Of a stretch of 64,000 bases of DNA, positions 28,272 through 37,932 are shown piece by piece. Made by a program: the position numbers and the translations under genes. Source of the stretch: an uncultured Flavobacteriales bacterium (GTDB lineage Bacteria > Bacteroidota > Bacteroidia > Flavobacteriales_E > Vicingaceae); the NCBI GenBank assembly GCA_905479915.1, contig CAJQOH010000012.1:62001-126000 (forward strand). Direction: 5' to 3'. How positions within the stretch are numbered: position 1 is the first letter of the stretch; each line of letters begins with the position of its first letter. The notes below the pieces were generated by a model. The model saw nothing but the letters and a program-made list of their open reading frames with translations, searched no databases and had not been told where the DNA came from.

Positions 28272-29070
28272 AAACTTTCTGAATAGCAAAACAACTACAA
28301 AACCTTTTGCAGGTATTGTTTTAGGCACTGGTTTAGGAAATTTATCTACAGAAATTAAAAACAAAACTGCAATACCCTATAGTGAAATTCCAAACTTCCC
28401 AATTTCTACGGTTGAAGGTCATAATGGAGAATTGATTTTTGGAACATTAAACAATGTTCCCGTTGTTGCGATGCAAGGTCGTTTCCATTATTACGAAGGT
28501 TATTCTCTTCAAGAGTGCACCTTCCCTATTAGAGTTTTAAAAGCACTTGGCATTAAAAACTTATTTCTAAGCAATGCTAGTGGTGGTGTAAATGATAACT
28601 TTAAAATTGGTGATATTATGCTAATCACAGATCATATCAATTTACTACCCGACAACCCTCTAATTGGAAAAAACATTACAGAATTAGGCCCTAGATTTCC
28701 TGATATGAGTGAACCTTATGACAAAACACTAAGGTCTCAAGTTATCAATATTGCTTCGGCTAACAATATTAAAATTCAACAAGGTGTTTATGCGGCTTTA
28801 TCAGGTCCAACTTTTGAAACTCCTGCTGAATACAAATACATGAAAACTATTGGTGCAGACACAGTTGGTATGAGCACTGTTCCTGAAGTTATTGTTGCTC
28901 GACATATGAATTTACCATGCATGGCAATATCTATAATTACCGATTTAGGTATTGAAGGAAAAATTGTTGAAATTAGCCACCAAGAAGTTCAGGAGGTTGC
29001 TAAAACTGCTGAACCAAAAATGACTTTAATAATTAAAGAGTTATTGACTACTATTTATACTAAAAACTAA
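28246..29070 (+). CDS. Purine nucleoside phosphorylase (PNP-I)
   Basis: A 274-residue enzyme that splits inosine, guanosine and related nucleosides with phosphate, for purine salvage. Segments typical of the trimeric PNP family are FAGIVLGTGLGNL, VEGHNGELIFGTLNNVPVV, MQGRFHYYEGYSLQECTFPI, LFLSNASGGVNDNFKIGD and VGMSTVPEVIVARHMNLPC. The ATG at 28246 lies inside the end of lpxK, so the genes are probably co-translated. The DLG and glutamate residues of the purine pocket (GPTFETPAEYKY) are present. Substrate preference between inosine and methylthioadenosine is less certain, but the SNASGG segment favours PNP. Confidence 0.93.
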   Translation: MLRQIQETKNFLNSKTTTKPFAGIVLGTGLGNLSTEIKNKTAIPYSEIPNFPISTVEGHNGELIFGTLNNVPVVAMQGRFHYYEGYSLQECTFPIRVLKALGIKNLFLSNASGGVNDNFKIGDIMLITDHINLLPDNPLIGKNITELGPRFPDMSEPYDKTLRSQVINIASANNIKIQQGVYAALSGPTFETPAEYKYMKTIGADTVGMSTVPEVIVARHMNLPCMAISIITDLGIEGKIVEISHQEVQEVAKTAEPKMTLIIKELLTTIYTKN

Positions 29071-29085
29071 ACCCTATTTAATAAA

Positions 29086-30210
29086 ATGAAACAACTTTCT
29101 ATATTAACGATAATTGTTATCCTACTCTCTTCTTGTGGTGAACAAGCTAACTTAGCTAACAGTTCTGTTTTAGGAAATTTAACCAACATTGAGGAAGGGA
29201 CTCAAATTTATTTAGACTTCTTAACGCCTACTCAAGTCATTACAAAAGATACCTCTACAATTGATGGTAATGGTAATTATTATTTTAATTCAAAAATTGA
29301 GCAATTGGGCTATTACAGATTAAGAATTAATAATGAAAATTTTATCAACCTCGTATTTGATGTGAATGACAAACCTATAATAAATGGTGACGGAAGTAAT
29401 TTAATGGATTCTTATACTATTGAAGGCTCTACTGAATCTAATAAATTAAAAACATTTCAAGATGCCTATAAAGCCAACAATTGGATACAAGATTCTCTTG
29501 GTGCTGTTTATGAAAACAATCGAAATGATCCAGAGCTGTTCAGAAACCTACAAATAGCTAAATTTTCATCCATCTCAAAAATGAAACAAGTATACGTAGA
29601 TATAATTGATGAAAATCCTGGTTCCTTAGTAAGTTTAGCTGCTGTTCAACAACTTGATGCTAAAGTAGCAAGTGATCTATATAGAAAAGTAGATCATGCC
29701 CTAGGGAAAACCATACCTAACGATCCGTGGTTTATTGGTTTTCATGAAAAATTAGAAAGTATGGTCAGTTTATATGTTGGTGAACCTGCTCCAGATTTCA
29801 CTTTAAATGACCCTGACGGAAATCCAATCTCTCTTTCATCTTTAAAAGGAAAAGTAGTATTGGTTGATTTCTGGGCTTCTTGGTGCAGACCTTGTAGAGC
29901 TGAAAACCCTAACGTTGTTAAACTTTATAATAAATATAAGAGTAAAGGTTTCGATGTACTTAGTGTTTCTTTAGATGGAATGCCTAGACAACAAAATGCG
30001 AAACAAGATTGGCTCACTGCTATTGAGAAGGATGGTTTAATTTGGAAAAACCACGTGAGTGATTTAAAAGGTTGGCAATCAAGTGTTGTAACTCAATTTA
30101 ACATTGAAGGAATACCTTTTACAGTTCTTATAGATAAGGAAGGCCTAATTAGTGGAATAAACTTAAGAGGACCTGAATTAGAAAGTAAACTAGCTAATGT
30201 TTTTAAGTAA
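29086..30210 (+). CDS. TlpA-family thiol-disulfide oxidoreductase lipoprotein (DUF4369-type N-terminus)
   Basis: A 374-residue lipoprotein with lipobox ILLSSCG near residue 18. Residues of about 25-215 resemble the DUF4369-type domain common in Bacteroidota (LGNLTNIEEGTQIYLDFL; YRLRINNENFINLVFD). Residues of about 235-374 form a thioredoxin fold with the redox motif WASWCRPCRAENP and the cis-proline region EGIPFTVLIDKEG. The orientation at the membrane implies thiol chemistry in the periplasm, perhaps reduction or resolution of disulfides in exported proteins. It lies 15 bases after the PNP gene and 3 bases before the M1 peptidase gene, so it is part of the same transcription unit. Confidence 0.9.
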   Translation: MKQLSILTIIVILLSSCGEQANLANSSVLGNLTNIEEGTQIYLDFLTPTQVITKDTSTIDGNGNYYFNSKIEQLGYYRLRINNENFINLVFDVNDKPIINGDGSNLMDSYTIEGSTESNKLKTFQDAYKANNWIQDSLGAVYENNRNDPELFRNLQIAKFSSISKMKQVYVDIIDENPGSLVSLAAVQQLDAKVASDLYRKVDHALGKTIPNDPWFIGFHEKLESMVSLYVGEPAPDFTLNDPDGNPISLSSLKGKVVLVDFWASWCRPCRAENPNVVKLYNKYKSKGFDVLSVSLDGMPRQQNAKQDWLTAIEKDGLIWKNHVSDLKGWQSSVVTQFNIEGIPFTVLIDKEGLISGINLRGPELESKLANVFK

Positions 30211-30213
30211 GTT

Positions 30214-33200
30214 TTGAAAAAGATTCTTTTAATATCGGGTATCTTAATACTAGCTTCAACTTGTTTTTCACAGACTGAGAGCGCTTACTTTCAGCAAAAA
30301 GTAGATTTCAGTATCAACGTAGAATTAGATGATGAGAATCATGAGTTAGTAGGTTTTGAAAAAATAAGTTACACCAATAACTCCACAAAAACACTTCAAT
30401 CCATTTACTTTCATATTTGGCCCAACGCATATAGAAAATACAATTCGGCCCTAGGTAAACAACAACTTGAAGACCACAATACAACACTATATTATGCCAA
30501 GGATAATATCCTAGGATACATTGATAGCTTAGACTTTAAAGTTGGTAATGAAAAATTACAATGGGATTACACAAAAGATAATAAAGATATTTGCATCGTC
30601 TATTTGCTTGATCCATTAAGACCAGGGCAAACGGTAGAAATAACAACTCCTTTTGTTGTTAAAATTCCTAAAGGAATTATCTCAAGATTAGGACACCTGG
30701 GGCAATCTTATCAGATTACACAATGGTACCCAAAACCTGCTGTTTTTGATAACGATGGCTGGCACCCCATGCCTTACTTAGATCAAGGGGAGTTTTATTC
30801 TGAATATGGGACTTTTGATGTTTACATTACACTACCAAAGAACTATGTAGTTGGCGCTACTGGTGATTTAATAAACGGAGAAAAAGAAATCCAATGGCTA
30901 ACAAATAAAGCCTTAAAAACTGAAAAGTTGATTACTGATGGCGCTTTAGATTATGCTTATGATTTAAAAGATGGAATGAATTTTCCTGCTTCAAATGATA
31001 CCACAAAAACACTTCACTACCACCAAGAAAAAGTGCACGATTTTGCATGGTTTGCTGATAAAAGGTATCATGTCTTAAAAGGAGAAGTAGAATTACCCCA
31101 TAGTAAAGAAAAGGTAACTACTTGGTCTATGTTCACAAACAATGAAGCTGATATTTGGAAAAATAGTATTGAATATTTAAATGATGCTACCTATTACTAT
31201 TCTCTTTGGAATGGAGATTATCCTTACAAACATGTTACCGCTGTAGATGGCAGTATAAGTGCTGGTGGAGGAATGGAATATCCAAATGTTACTGTTATTG
31301 GAGAATCATATGACGCTTTTACACTAGAAACCACAATAATGCATGAAGTTGGTCACAATTGGTTTTATGGAATTTTTGGAACAAACGAACGTGATCATGG
31401 GTGGATGGATGAAGGCTTAAATTCAATGAATGAAAATAGGTATATCGAAAAAAAATACCCAAATAGAAAATTAATAGGCAGAGATTCTTTACCAAAAAGC
31501 AATCCTATAAATTGGTTTGATATTGGTCATTATAAGCACAAAGCATCGTATTACACTGGCTATTTGATCAATGCTAGAAAAAATAAAGATCAAGCCATTA
31601 GGGAAAAATCAGCCAATCATACTTCATTTAATTACGGTAGTATTATTTATGGTAAAACTGCCATTGTTTTTGATTATTTAATGGCTTATTTAGGTGAAGA
31701 AGTTTATGATAAATGCATGCATCGCTATTTTGATGAATGGAAATTTAAACATCCTCAACCAGAGGATTTACGTGGAATTTTTGAAGAAGAAACAGGTAAA
31801 GATTTGAGCTGGTTTTTTAATGACATTATTAATACAACTAGTAAGATTGATTATAAAATTGCAAGATCAAAGAAGGATACTACAAACCCAGATAATGTTT
31901 TATTAAAAATTAGAAATAAAGGAAAAATACATGGCCCCTTCTCTATTTCAGGAATTAAGGATGATAAAATTATAAGTACACAATGGTATGAGCCTATTGG
32001 CAAATCAAAGTTTGTCCCATTTAAAAGAGGAGATTTTGACAGCTATCGAATCGATGCTCAACTAGATATTCCTGAAGTTAAACGTAAAAACAACACCTTA
32101 AAAGCTCAAGGTCTTTTAAAAACAACTGAACCACTTCGTTTCCAATTCTTAGGAAGCTTAGAAAACCCAGATAAAACACAATTGTTCTTCACTCCTATTG
32201 CTGGATGGAACATGAATGATAAAGGAATGCTGGGAATGGCATTTTACAATTCAGTAATTCCTTCAAAAAAGTTTGAATATGTAATTGCACCACTTTATTC
32301 TTTTAATACAGGAAATGTTAATGGCTACCTTAATGCGTTCTATCATATTTTCCCTAAATCTCTATTTCAAGAGATTAGAATAGGAAGTAGCGCTTCTTCT
32401 TTTTCCTATTTAAGATTTAACACCAATCAGAATAGTACAGGAAGGGAAGTTCTAGAATATTACAAAATTGCTCCTTCAATAAAGTTCACCTTCAAAAAGA
32501 AAAGAGAGAGACAATATAACACTGCCTTTTTCTCTATAAAAAGTAATTCTATAGCTGAAGAAAAAGCAAATTATAGCAACCAAATTTATACTGTTGAATT
32601 AGAAAATTATTATGTCAATCAATTTACGCTAGGTGTAAAGAGCAAACATCCTATTAATCCTTTTGATGTAACTGCGCAATTACAACAAGCCAAAGAATTC
32701 ATTAAATTAGATTTAACAGCAAATTATCATTTTGCTTATCGAAAAAAAGGAACTGGTTTAGATGTTCGATTTTTTGTTGGACGATTTTTAAATAATAATG
32801 ATATTAACCAGAATAGGAATTTCAATTACCAATTGAGTGGGAACTCTGATTATTTATATGAACAAATCTTCTTAGCAAGAAACACAACTTACAACAATGG
32901 ACGTGCACTTACACAACAGTTTGGTGTTACTGATGGTGGATTTAAAAATCTTGCCTCACCTCAATCAAAAGGTAGAGGTGTTTCGGGCAATAGTTGGCTT
33001 AATGCCATCAACATAAAAAGTAACATTCTTACTAGAACAGTTAGTGTTTATGCAGATTTTGGAATGGTTGGTTTTATTGATAGAGATCCTCAGGGGAATG
33101 AAGTTGACGGAGTTTCTGAGATAGCATACAATACGGGTTTAGCTTTAAACGTTATTCCAGATGTTTTTGAAATTTATTTTCCTATTAAGATGTCCAGCGA

Positions 33201-33294
33201 ATTCAATCAATTAAATTACGGAGAAAAGATTAGATTTACACTAAATTTAAACACACTCAACCCTTTTAAAAAGGTAAGAGAATTTGAACTATAA
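30214..33294 (+). CDS. M1-family zinc metallopeptidase with long C-terminal region
   Basis: A 1026-residue exported aminopeptidase-like protein. The start is TTG at 30214, three bases after the previous stop; a signal peptide follows (KKILLISGILILASTCFSQ). The M1 N-terminal beta domain includes QITQWYPKPAVFDNDGWHP and the substrate-binding GGGMEYPNVTVIG. The gluzincin site is complete: HEVGH at residues 377-381 and the third ligand in WMDEGL, with E400 nineteen residues after H381. After about residue 560 comes a large region (to 1026) with many aromatic, alternating segments that could form an outer-membrane barrel, ending near an Arg-rich strand. Ordinary M1 enzymes are shorter. It overlaps lpxH by one base. 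Confidence 0.9.
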   Translation: MKKILLISGILILASTCFSQTESAYFQQKVDFSINVELDDENHELVGFEKISYTNNSTKTLQSIYFHIWPNAYRKYNSALGKQQLEDHNTTLYYAKDNILGYIDSLDFKVGNEKLQWDYTKDNKDICIVYLLDPLRPGQTVEITTPFVVKIPKGIISRLGHLGQSYQITQWYPKPAVFDNDGWHPMPYLDQGEFYSEYGTFDVYITLPKNYVVGATGDLINGEKEIQWLTNKALKTEKLITDGALDYAYDLKDGMNFPASNDTTKTLHYHQEKVHDFAWFADKRYHVLKGEVELPHSKEKVTTWSMFTNNEADIWKNSIEYLNDATYYYSLWNGDYPYKHVTAVDGSISAGGGMEYPNVTVIGESYDAFTLETTIMHEVGHNWFYGIFGTNERDHGWMDEGLNSMNENRYIEKKYPNRKLIGRDSLPKSNPINWFDIGHYKHKASYYTGYLINARKNKDQAIREKSANHTSFNYGSIIYGKTAIVFDYLMAYLGEEVYDKCMHRYFDEWKFKHPQPEDLRGIFEEETGKDLSWFFNDIINTTSKIDYKIARSKKDTTNPDNVLLKIRNKGKIHGPFSISGIKDDKIISTQWYEPIGKSKFVPFKRGDFDSYRIDAQLDIPEVKRKNNTLKAQGLLKTTEPLRFQFLGSLENPDKTQLFFTPIAGWNMNDKGMLGMAFYNSVIPSKKFEYVIAPLYSFNTGNVNGYLNAFYHIFPKSLFQEIRIGSSASSFSYLRFNTNQNSTGREVLEYYKIAPSIKFTFKKKRERQYNTAFFSIKSNSIAEEKANYSNQIYTVELENYYVNQFTLGVKSKHPINPFDVTAQLQQAKEFIKLDLTANYHFAYRKKGTGLDVRFFVGRFLNNNDINQNRNFNYQLSGNSDYLYEQIFLARNTTYNNGRALTQQFGVTDGGFKNLASPQSKGRGVSGNSWLNAINIKSNILTRTVSVYADFGMVGFIDRDPQGNEVDGVSEIAYNTGLALNVIPDVFEIYFPIKMSSEFNQLNYGEKIRFTLNLNTLNPFKKVREFEL

Positions 33295-34052
33295 TGACTT
33301 CATCACTTCATAAAAACATCTATTTCGCATCTGATTTTCATTTAGGAGCTCCTAACCATGAAGAAAGTTTAAAGCGTGAGAAGCTAATTGTTAAATGGCT
33401 AGATGAAATAAAAAATGATGCTCAAGAAATCTATTTGGTTGGTGATATTTTTGACTTTTGGTTTGAATACAAAACTGTTATACCTAGAGGTTTTGTAAGA
33501 TTACAAGGAAAAATTGCTGAATTAACCGATAACGGAATTCCTATTCATGTTTTTACCGGAAATCATGACATGTGGATCTTTGATTACCTCCCTAAAGAAC
33601 TAGGTATAACACTACATAGAGAAAACATTACCAAGGAGTATAATGGCAAAAAGTTTTTAATTGGACATGGTGATGGTTTGGGTCCTGGAGACTACAAATA
33701 CAAAATGTTAAAAGGTTTTTTTGCTAGTAAATTTTGCCAGTGGTTATTTGCCCGAGTGCACCCTAACTTAGGTATTGGTATTGCCAATGCTTGGAGCAGG
33801 AAAAGTAGAAAAACCAATATTACTTACGATGAAGTTTTTCATGGAGAGGATAAAGAACAATTGATCATTTATTGCAATGATTATATTAAAAAGGATCCTT
33901 CTATCGATTATTTTGTTTTCGGACACAGACACCTCCCTTTAGAAATAGAAATCGGTGAAAAATCCAAATACATTAATCTTGGCGAATGGATTAAGTACAA
34001 TTCTTACGCTGTTTTTGATGGTGAAAAATTGGAGCTGAAAGAGTACAGATAA
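33294..34052 (+). CDS. lpxH: UDP-2,3-diacylglucosamine pyrophosphatase LpxH-like
   Basis: A 252-residue calcineurin-like phosphoesterase of the LpxH type. It cleaves UDP-2,3-diacylglucosamine to lipid X in lipid A synthesis. All metal-binding blocks are visible in order: FASDFHLGAPN, LVGDIFDFWFEY, FTGNHDMWIFDYL, IGHGDGLGPGDYKYK and FGHRHLPLE. The LGP and GHRH blocks and the Trp-rich GDIFDFWF fit LpxH rather than a generic phosphoesterase. Its start codon shares one base with the M1 peptidase stop (TAATG). With lpxK at the other end of this cluster, two lipid A enzymes bracket the group. Confidence 0.9.
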   Translation: MTSSLHKNIYFASDFHLGAPNHEESLKREKLIVKWLDEIKNDAQEIYLVGDIFDFWFEYKTVIPRGFVRLQGKIAELTDNGIPIHVFTGNHDMWIFDYLPKELGITLHRENITKEYNGKKFLIGHGDGLGPGDYKYKMLKGFFASKFCQWLFARVHPNLGIGIANAWSRKSRKTNITYDEVFHGEDKEQLIIYCNDYIKKDPSIDYFVFGHRHLPLEIEIGEKSKYINLGEWIKYNSYAVFDGEKLELKEYR

Positions 34053-34188
34053 TTTACAATAGTGATCTATTTTGGTAAAACATACCCTTTACCATTAAAA
34101 CCTGACCATTAAATAAAAAAGTAAATACTTTACTACCTATTCTATAATTTTATAGTAGATTCGTAATCACCTTAAAAATTGATTTCGT

Positions 34189-35685
34189 ATGCACAATTTA
34201 ACAGTCTTAATCCTATCTATATTTATAACAACTGCATGTCTTGCACAAACCAGTTCAAATGTTACTTTGAGTTCGAAAGAAAAAAAAGAACGATTTAATC
34301 GACACCTTTTTATCGAAGATGGATACGCTTATTCATTATTTGAAGAAAGAACAGGTAAAACTACTCTTCAAAGAATAAATAAAGATCTCTCTACAACTGA
34401 AAAAATTATAATTACGTTACCGGGAGAATATAAGAAGGAAAGACGTTGGAATATTTTACCTCTAAAAAATAGTATTGCATTATTTTATTTGGCTATGGAT
34501 AAAAAAACACGAAATGCTGCAATAAAGTGCATTCATTTTAACAAAGTCAATTTTACTATAAGTTCTAATATTTCTACAGTAAAAGAATTTTCGAACTGCG
34601 ATTATGGATTAATTAATAACAACCATTCAATTAAACTATCAGATGATGCTTCAAAAGTTCTAATAACATACCTCTATAGAAGTACAAGGAAAGATGATAT
34701 AGAATTTCATATAGATGTGAGGGATATTGAATTAAAACCAGTCTGGAATCTTGAAATCAAGGAAAAATCTCTTGAAGACTATGATCATCTATTCTATAAC
34801 TCCAATTCTTACATTGCAAATAGCGGCAAAGTAATTCTTGAAAAACAAAAAAAGGTAGGCGAAGAAACACAAACAGCATTCCTGCTCTATTCAGCTGATT
34901 CAAAAGAAAATTACAGAGAAATCACTCCTGATCATGGAGAATATTCAATACATGCTAAATATGATGAATTATATTGGAAGGGCAACGAATTAATCATGGG
35001 AGGCACCTATATAAAAAAAGGAGAATACAGCAGAACATTTCTTGGTTATTTTGGAATGGGTATGAATATAGAAAATGAAAAAATATCATGGGCCTTTGGC
35101 GCTCCGTTTGAAACAGACTTCTTACTATCAGATTTGTGGACTTCAATTTCGAAGCAGAAAGAGAACAAAGAGGAAGGAAACATTGCAGTAGCTTTTTCAC
35201 CTCAATATGAAGGTATTTATACTGATAAAGAATACGCCTTATTATTATTTTCCGAATATTCTTTAGGCCGAGCTGTGGGCAACCTGATTGTATATCGATA
35301 CTCTAAAATAACAGGAAAACTAATAAATAAATTTAAGGTTAGGCATTTTCGTTCATATCCTGATGGAATATGGAGACTTGAATTTAAAACTGGTATGATT
35401 AAAAGTCACGTGTGTGTTCTATTTGAAGACGAGACAAATCTATACAATTATGAAACAAAAACACAAGAACAGATTCGTGAGAATAATAAAGAAGTTATGG
35501 CAATGATTAAAATTCCATTCAAAGGAACAGGAAAAGAACACACAAGAGACTTATTATGGTATAAAAAAGATGTAGGAGAAGGAAAAATGTACCCTACCAA
35601 ACATGCAATCTATGATGATAACGGTTCTTTTTTTTACTTTGATGCTGGGTCATTACAACAAATGGGATACATAAAGTTTAAATAA
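34189..35685 (+). CDS. Secreted protein of unknown function
   Basis: A 498-residue protein with a signal peptide (MHNLTVLILSIFITTACLAQ). The cleavage site could be read either as an ordinary signal or, through TAC, as a weak lipobox; I favour the former. No domain is recognised. The body is Lys-, Glu- and Tyr-rich, with recurring beta-like segments (LIVYRYSKITGKLINKFKVR, LFEERTGKTTLQRINKD) that could be propeller blades, but I cannot show this. It has 136 bases of upstream sequence and no operon partner on its strand, and converges with the HHH protein gene 37 bases away. It has no sorting domain. Confidence 0.55.
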   Translation: MHNLTVLILSIFITTACLAQTSSNVTLSSKEKKERFNRHLFIEDGYAYSLFEERTGKTTLQRINKDLSTTEKIIITLPGEYKKERRWNILPLKNSIALFYLAMDKKTRNAAIKCIHFNKVNFTISSNISTVKEFSNCDYGLINNNHSIKLSDDASKVLITYLYRSTRKDDIEFHIDVRDIELKPVWNLEIKEKSLEDYDHLFYNSNSYIANSGKVILEKQKKVGEETQTAFLLYSADSKENYREITPDHGEYSIHAKYDELYWKGNELIMGGTYIKKGEYSRTFLGYFGMGMNIENEKISWAFGAPFETDFLLSDLWTSISKQKENKEEGNIAVAFSPQYEGIYTDKEYALLLFSEYSLGRAVGNLIVYRYSKITGKLINKFKVRHFRSYPDGIWRLEFKTGMIKSHVCVLFEDETNLYNYETKTQEQIRENNKEVMAMIKIPFKGTGKEHTRDLLWYKKDVGEGKMYPTKHAIYDDNGSFFYFDAGSLQQMGYIKFK

Positions 35686-35722
35686 ATTCTATTTTCAAAA
35701 TACATTTAACCAAACAAAATGA

Positions 35723-37861
35723 TCAAAACCTCAACCTGAGCTGAGCTTTAACCTCTTGTTTATGGTTACCTTGTATTTCTTCTAATCCAGAGCTAATTAC
35801 ATTTATATTATCATAATAGGTTAATCCATAACGCAACCAAACATCAACACCCCTTACTATACTGTATTTTACAGTTAAATAAGTTCTTACTCCCCTGTTG
35901 TAATAAGCTGGAATAGAATAAGCATACAACACATCGTTTTCATAAGCATAGACCCTACTATTATAGGACTCGGTATCAAACAATCCATATCTAAAAGAAA
36001 AAGAAAAAGGGCTCTGTTTTGCCTTATAAACAACATCTTGAAATAGCAAGTAGCCTGTTTCAAACGGAGATTCTTCTTTTTCATAATTAACCAACTCTAC
36101 CCTTCCTTTTAATTTAATTGATTCTGAAACTTTATAAGAATAGTTAAAACGATAATTGGTCTGTTTCTCATGAACCAGATAATTAATTCCTTCAGTTAAA
36201 TCAATGGCTGTATTTTCTAATTTATCTCGTTCACGTATACGAATGTACATTTCCATTTTTTTAGATGCCTTATAGGTTAGCTGAGCCAAATATTGATGTC
36301 CTCTTGAAGGAGCATCAACTCCATATTTCAACCATGGAAAAGTAAATTGATCAAAGTAAGCATATAAAGTGATTTTTTTAATTGGCTTTACTACAACCCC
36401 CATATACAAACCTTCTTCATTCTGATTGGTAGATCCTTCACCTATTCCTACACTAGATATTGGTTGGAAATTTCGTTGATAATTTCTGTATAAAACCGCT
36501 ACTGACAATTTAGGGTCTAACGCAATTAATGCTCCAGAAACAAAAGCATTACCAGCATTTAAACTTTTAGAGAACTCTCCAAATATGTTAACATTTTTGT
36601 AAATCCAATTGTAATCAACACCCAAATTGGTTTGTTTATTACTAGCATTGCTAAACTGACTGTAAGCTCTTAAATTGGGGCTAAAATCACCATCCAACTT
36701 ACTTGTAACTCCTGTTAAGCCAATATTTAACCTTCTGGTTTTATAAGCCAAATGCCCTCCTATTTTTTGTTGAGTTACTACATCTTTACTTTCTAACTCA
36801 TTAAAAGTTCTATGCAACCCTGATTGTTGAAGAGATGTTACCACCAATTGCTCATTATTTCCAGATAAACTATCCATATCATTAATCGTTGCATCTATCT
36901 TATTACTGGAATAAAAAGCTGTTATATTGAATTTCCCCAATTCAAAAGTTGCTCCTCCCCCTCTTAAAAATCGATTTTCATCTACAGAGTTATAAGGGGT
37001 TAAACCCTGAGCACTTCGTTTTATTAGCATGATGTCTGCAGATTTTCCAAAAGCTCTTCCAGACCAATAGGTTAACCCTTGCCCAAACTGCGCTTGATAA
37101 TCACCGATAGCCAACTGTTTTATTCTACCCCTATTTCGAATGAATAAATGTGCAGAATAAAAATCAAAACCATTTTTTTGAGAACCTTTAAAAAATTCTT
37201 CTCCAGCGTCTTTTTCTGCAGTAAAACCAAGGCTTAAATGCCTCCCATATTTATATCTATACCTAGAATAAATTTTAGGTTCACTCCCTCTATATCTCGA
37301 ATTTGGACTAGCTGCCAAAGCAGAATCTGCTATAGGAAGATAGCCTTCTTTTTGCTCCAATGTAGTTTGATAACGAAGAAAAAAAATATTTTCTCCATTC
37401 TTTAATAATTCTTTAAAAGACAGTTGAGCATCATCCACGTCTGAAGAAATTTTTATAAAAGGAATTAACAATTTAATCGCATCTAAATCAAATCCTTCAA
37501 CAGTTTGTAGTTCTTCTAAAGCCATTAATTTACCATTCTTTTCTATGTGAACTAATAGATTATTTACTTGAATACTATTGAGCATACCTAACCCTTCTAG
37601 ATCGTTTAAATCTGCTCTATTTATATTTAATGGGTGATCATAATAATGTGAAAGCTGATCAAATAGATTAGTATAGTCAACATTAGATTCTTCTGTATCT
37701 TCAACTAAGTATTCTATCCTGTTTTCAATAACCTTAGTCTTTTCTTCTTCTTTTGATTGAGAGATAGAAAGAATTGGAGCTAGTAGTAAAATGAAAACAA
37801 GATTTTTTGAAATAACTTTACAACCGTCATTACAAACAAAGTGAAGCAATCTTAGTGTCAT
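35723..37861 (-). CDS. Helix-hairpin-helix and barrel-like outer-membrane protein
   Basis: An exported protein whose N-terminal region holds two ComEA-like helix-hairpin-helix units (NINRADLNDLEGLGMLNSIQ and LEELQTVEGFDLDAIKLLI). They are followed by about 550 residues of barrel-like strands (LSLGFTAEKDAGEEFFKG; LRGGGATFELGKFNITAFY) that end in EVKAQLRLRF. Homologues are common in Bacteroidota; the role is unknown, despite the DNA-uptake fold of the HHH part. The start is unclear. The frame runs back to an ATG at 37933 that overlaps the previous stop as TAATG, but residues 14-37 of that version are translated from a palindromic repeat. Here I use the next in-frame ATG, at 37861, which lies inside the repeat. 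The signal peptide is VISKNLVFILLLAPILSISQ. Confidence 0.7.
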   Translation of the reverse strand: MTLRLLHFVCNDGCKVISKNLVFILLLAPILSISQSKEEEKTKVIENRIEYLVEDTEESNVDYTNLFDQLSHYYDHPLNINRADLNDLEGLGMLNSIQVNNLLVHIEKNGKLMALEELQTVEGFDLDAIKLLIPFIKISSDVDDAQLSFKELLKNGENIFFLRYQTTLEQKEGYLPIADSALAASPNSRYRGSEPKIYSRYRYKYGRHLSLGFTAEKDAGEEFFKGSQKNGFDFYSAHLFIRNRGRIKQLAIGDYQAQFGQGLTYWSGRAFGKSADIMLIKRSAQGLTPYNSVDENRFLRGGGATFELGKFNITAFYSSNKIDATINDMDSLSGNNEQLVVTSLQQSGLHRTFNELESKDVVTQQKIGGHLAYKTRRLNIGLTGVTSKLDGDFSPNLRAYSQFSNASNKQTNLGVDYNWIYKNVNIFGEFSKSLNAGNAFVSGALIALDPKLSVAVLYRNYQRNFQPISSVGIGEGSTNQNEEGLYMGVVVKPIKKITLYAYFDQFTFPWLKYGVDAPSRGHQYLAQLTYKASKKMEMYIRIRERDKLENTAIDLTEGINYLVHEKQTNYRFNYSYKVSESIKLKGRVELVNYEKEESPFETGYLLFQDVVYKAKQSPFSFSFRYGLFDTESYNSRVYAYENDVLYAYSIPAYYNRGVRTYLTVKYSIVRGVDVWLRYGLTYYDNINVISSGLEEIQGNHKQEVKAQLRLRF

Positions 37862-37894
37862 AAAAATGAGATTGTTTCGTGTCTCGCAATAACG
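37825..37894 (-). repeat. Imperfect palindromic repeat element at the 5' end of the HHH protein gene
   Basis: About 70 bases. The arm at 37825 (CGTCATTACAAACAAAGTGA then AGCAATCTT) is roughly the reverse complement of the arm ending at 37894, which on the minus strand reads CGTTATTGCGAGACACGAAA then CAATCT. The arms match apart from a few substitutions and one gap around a short centre. The sequence family (GTCATTGCGAG…GAAGCAATC) resembles a dispersed extragenic palindrome that I recall from many Bacteroidota and other genomes. No second copy is seen in this window. Confidence 0.75.
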
Positions 37895-37932
37895 ACCAAA
37901 TTGAAAGCGGTTTATCTCAACTAAAAATCTCA

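Noticed and set aside
34053-34188. Small palindrome CTATAATTTTATAG (34142-34155) in the gap before the unknown secreted protein
   Set aside because: Very A/T-rich sequence makes such short symmetry likely by chance.
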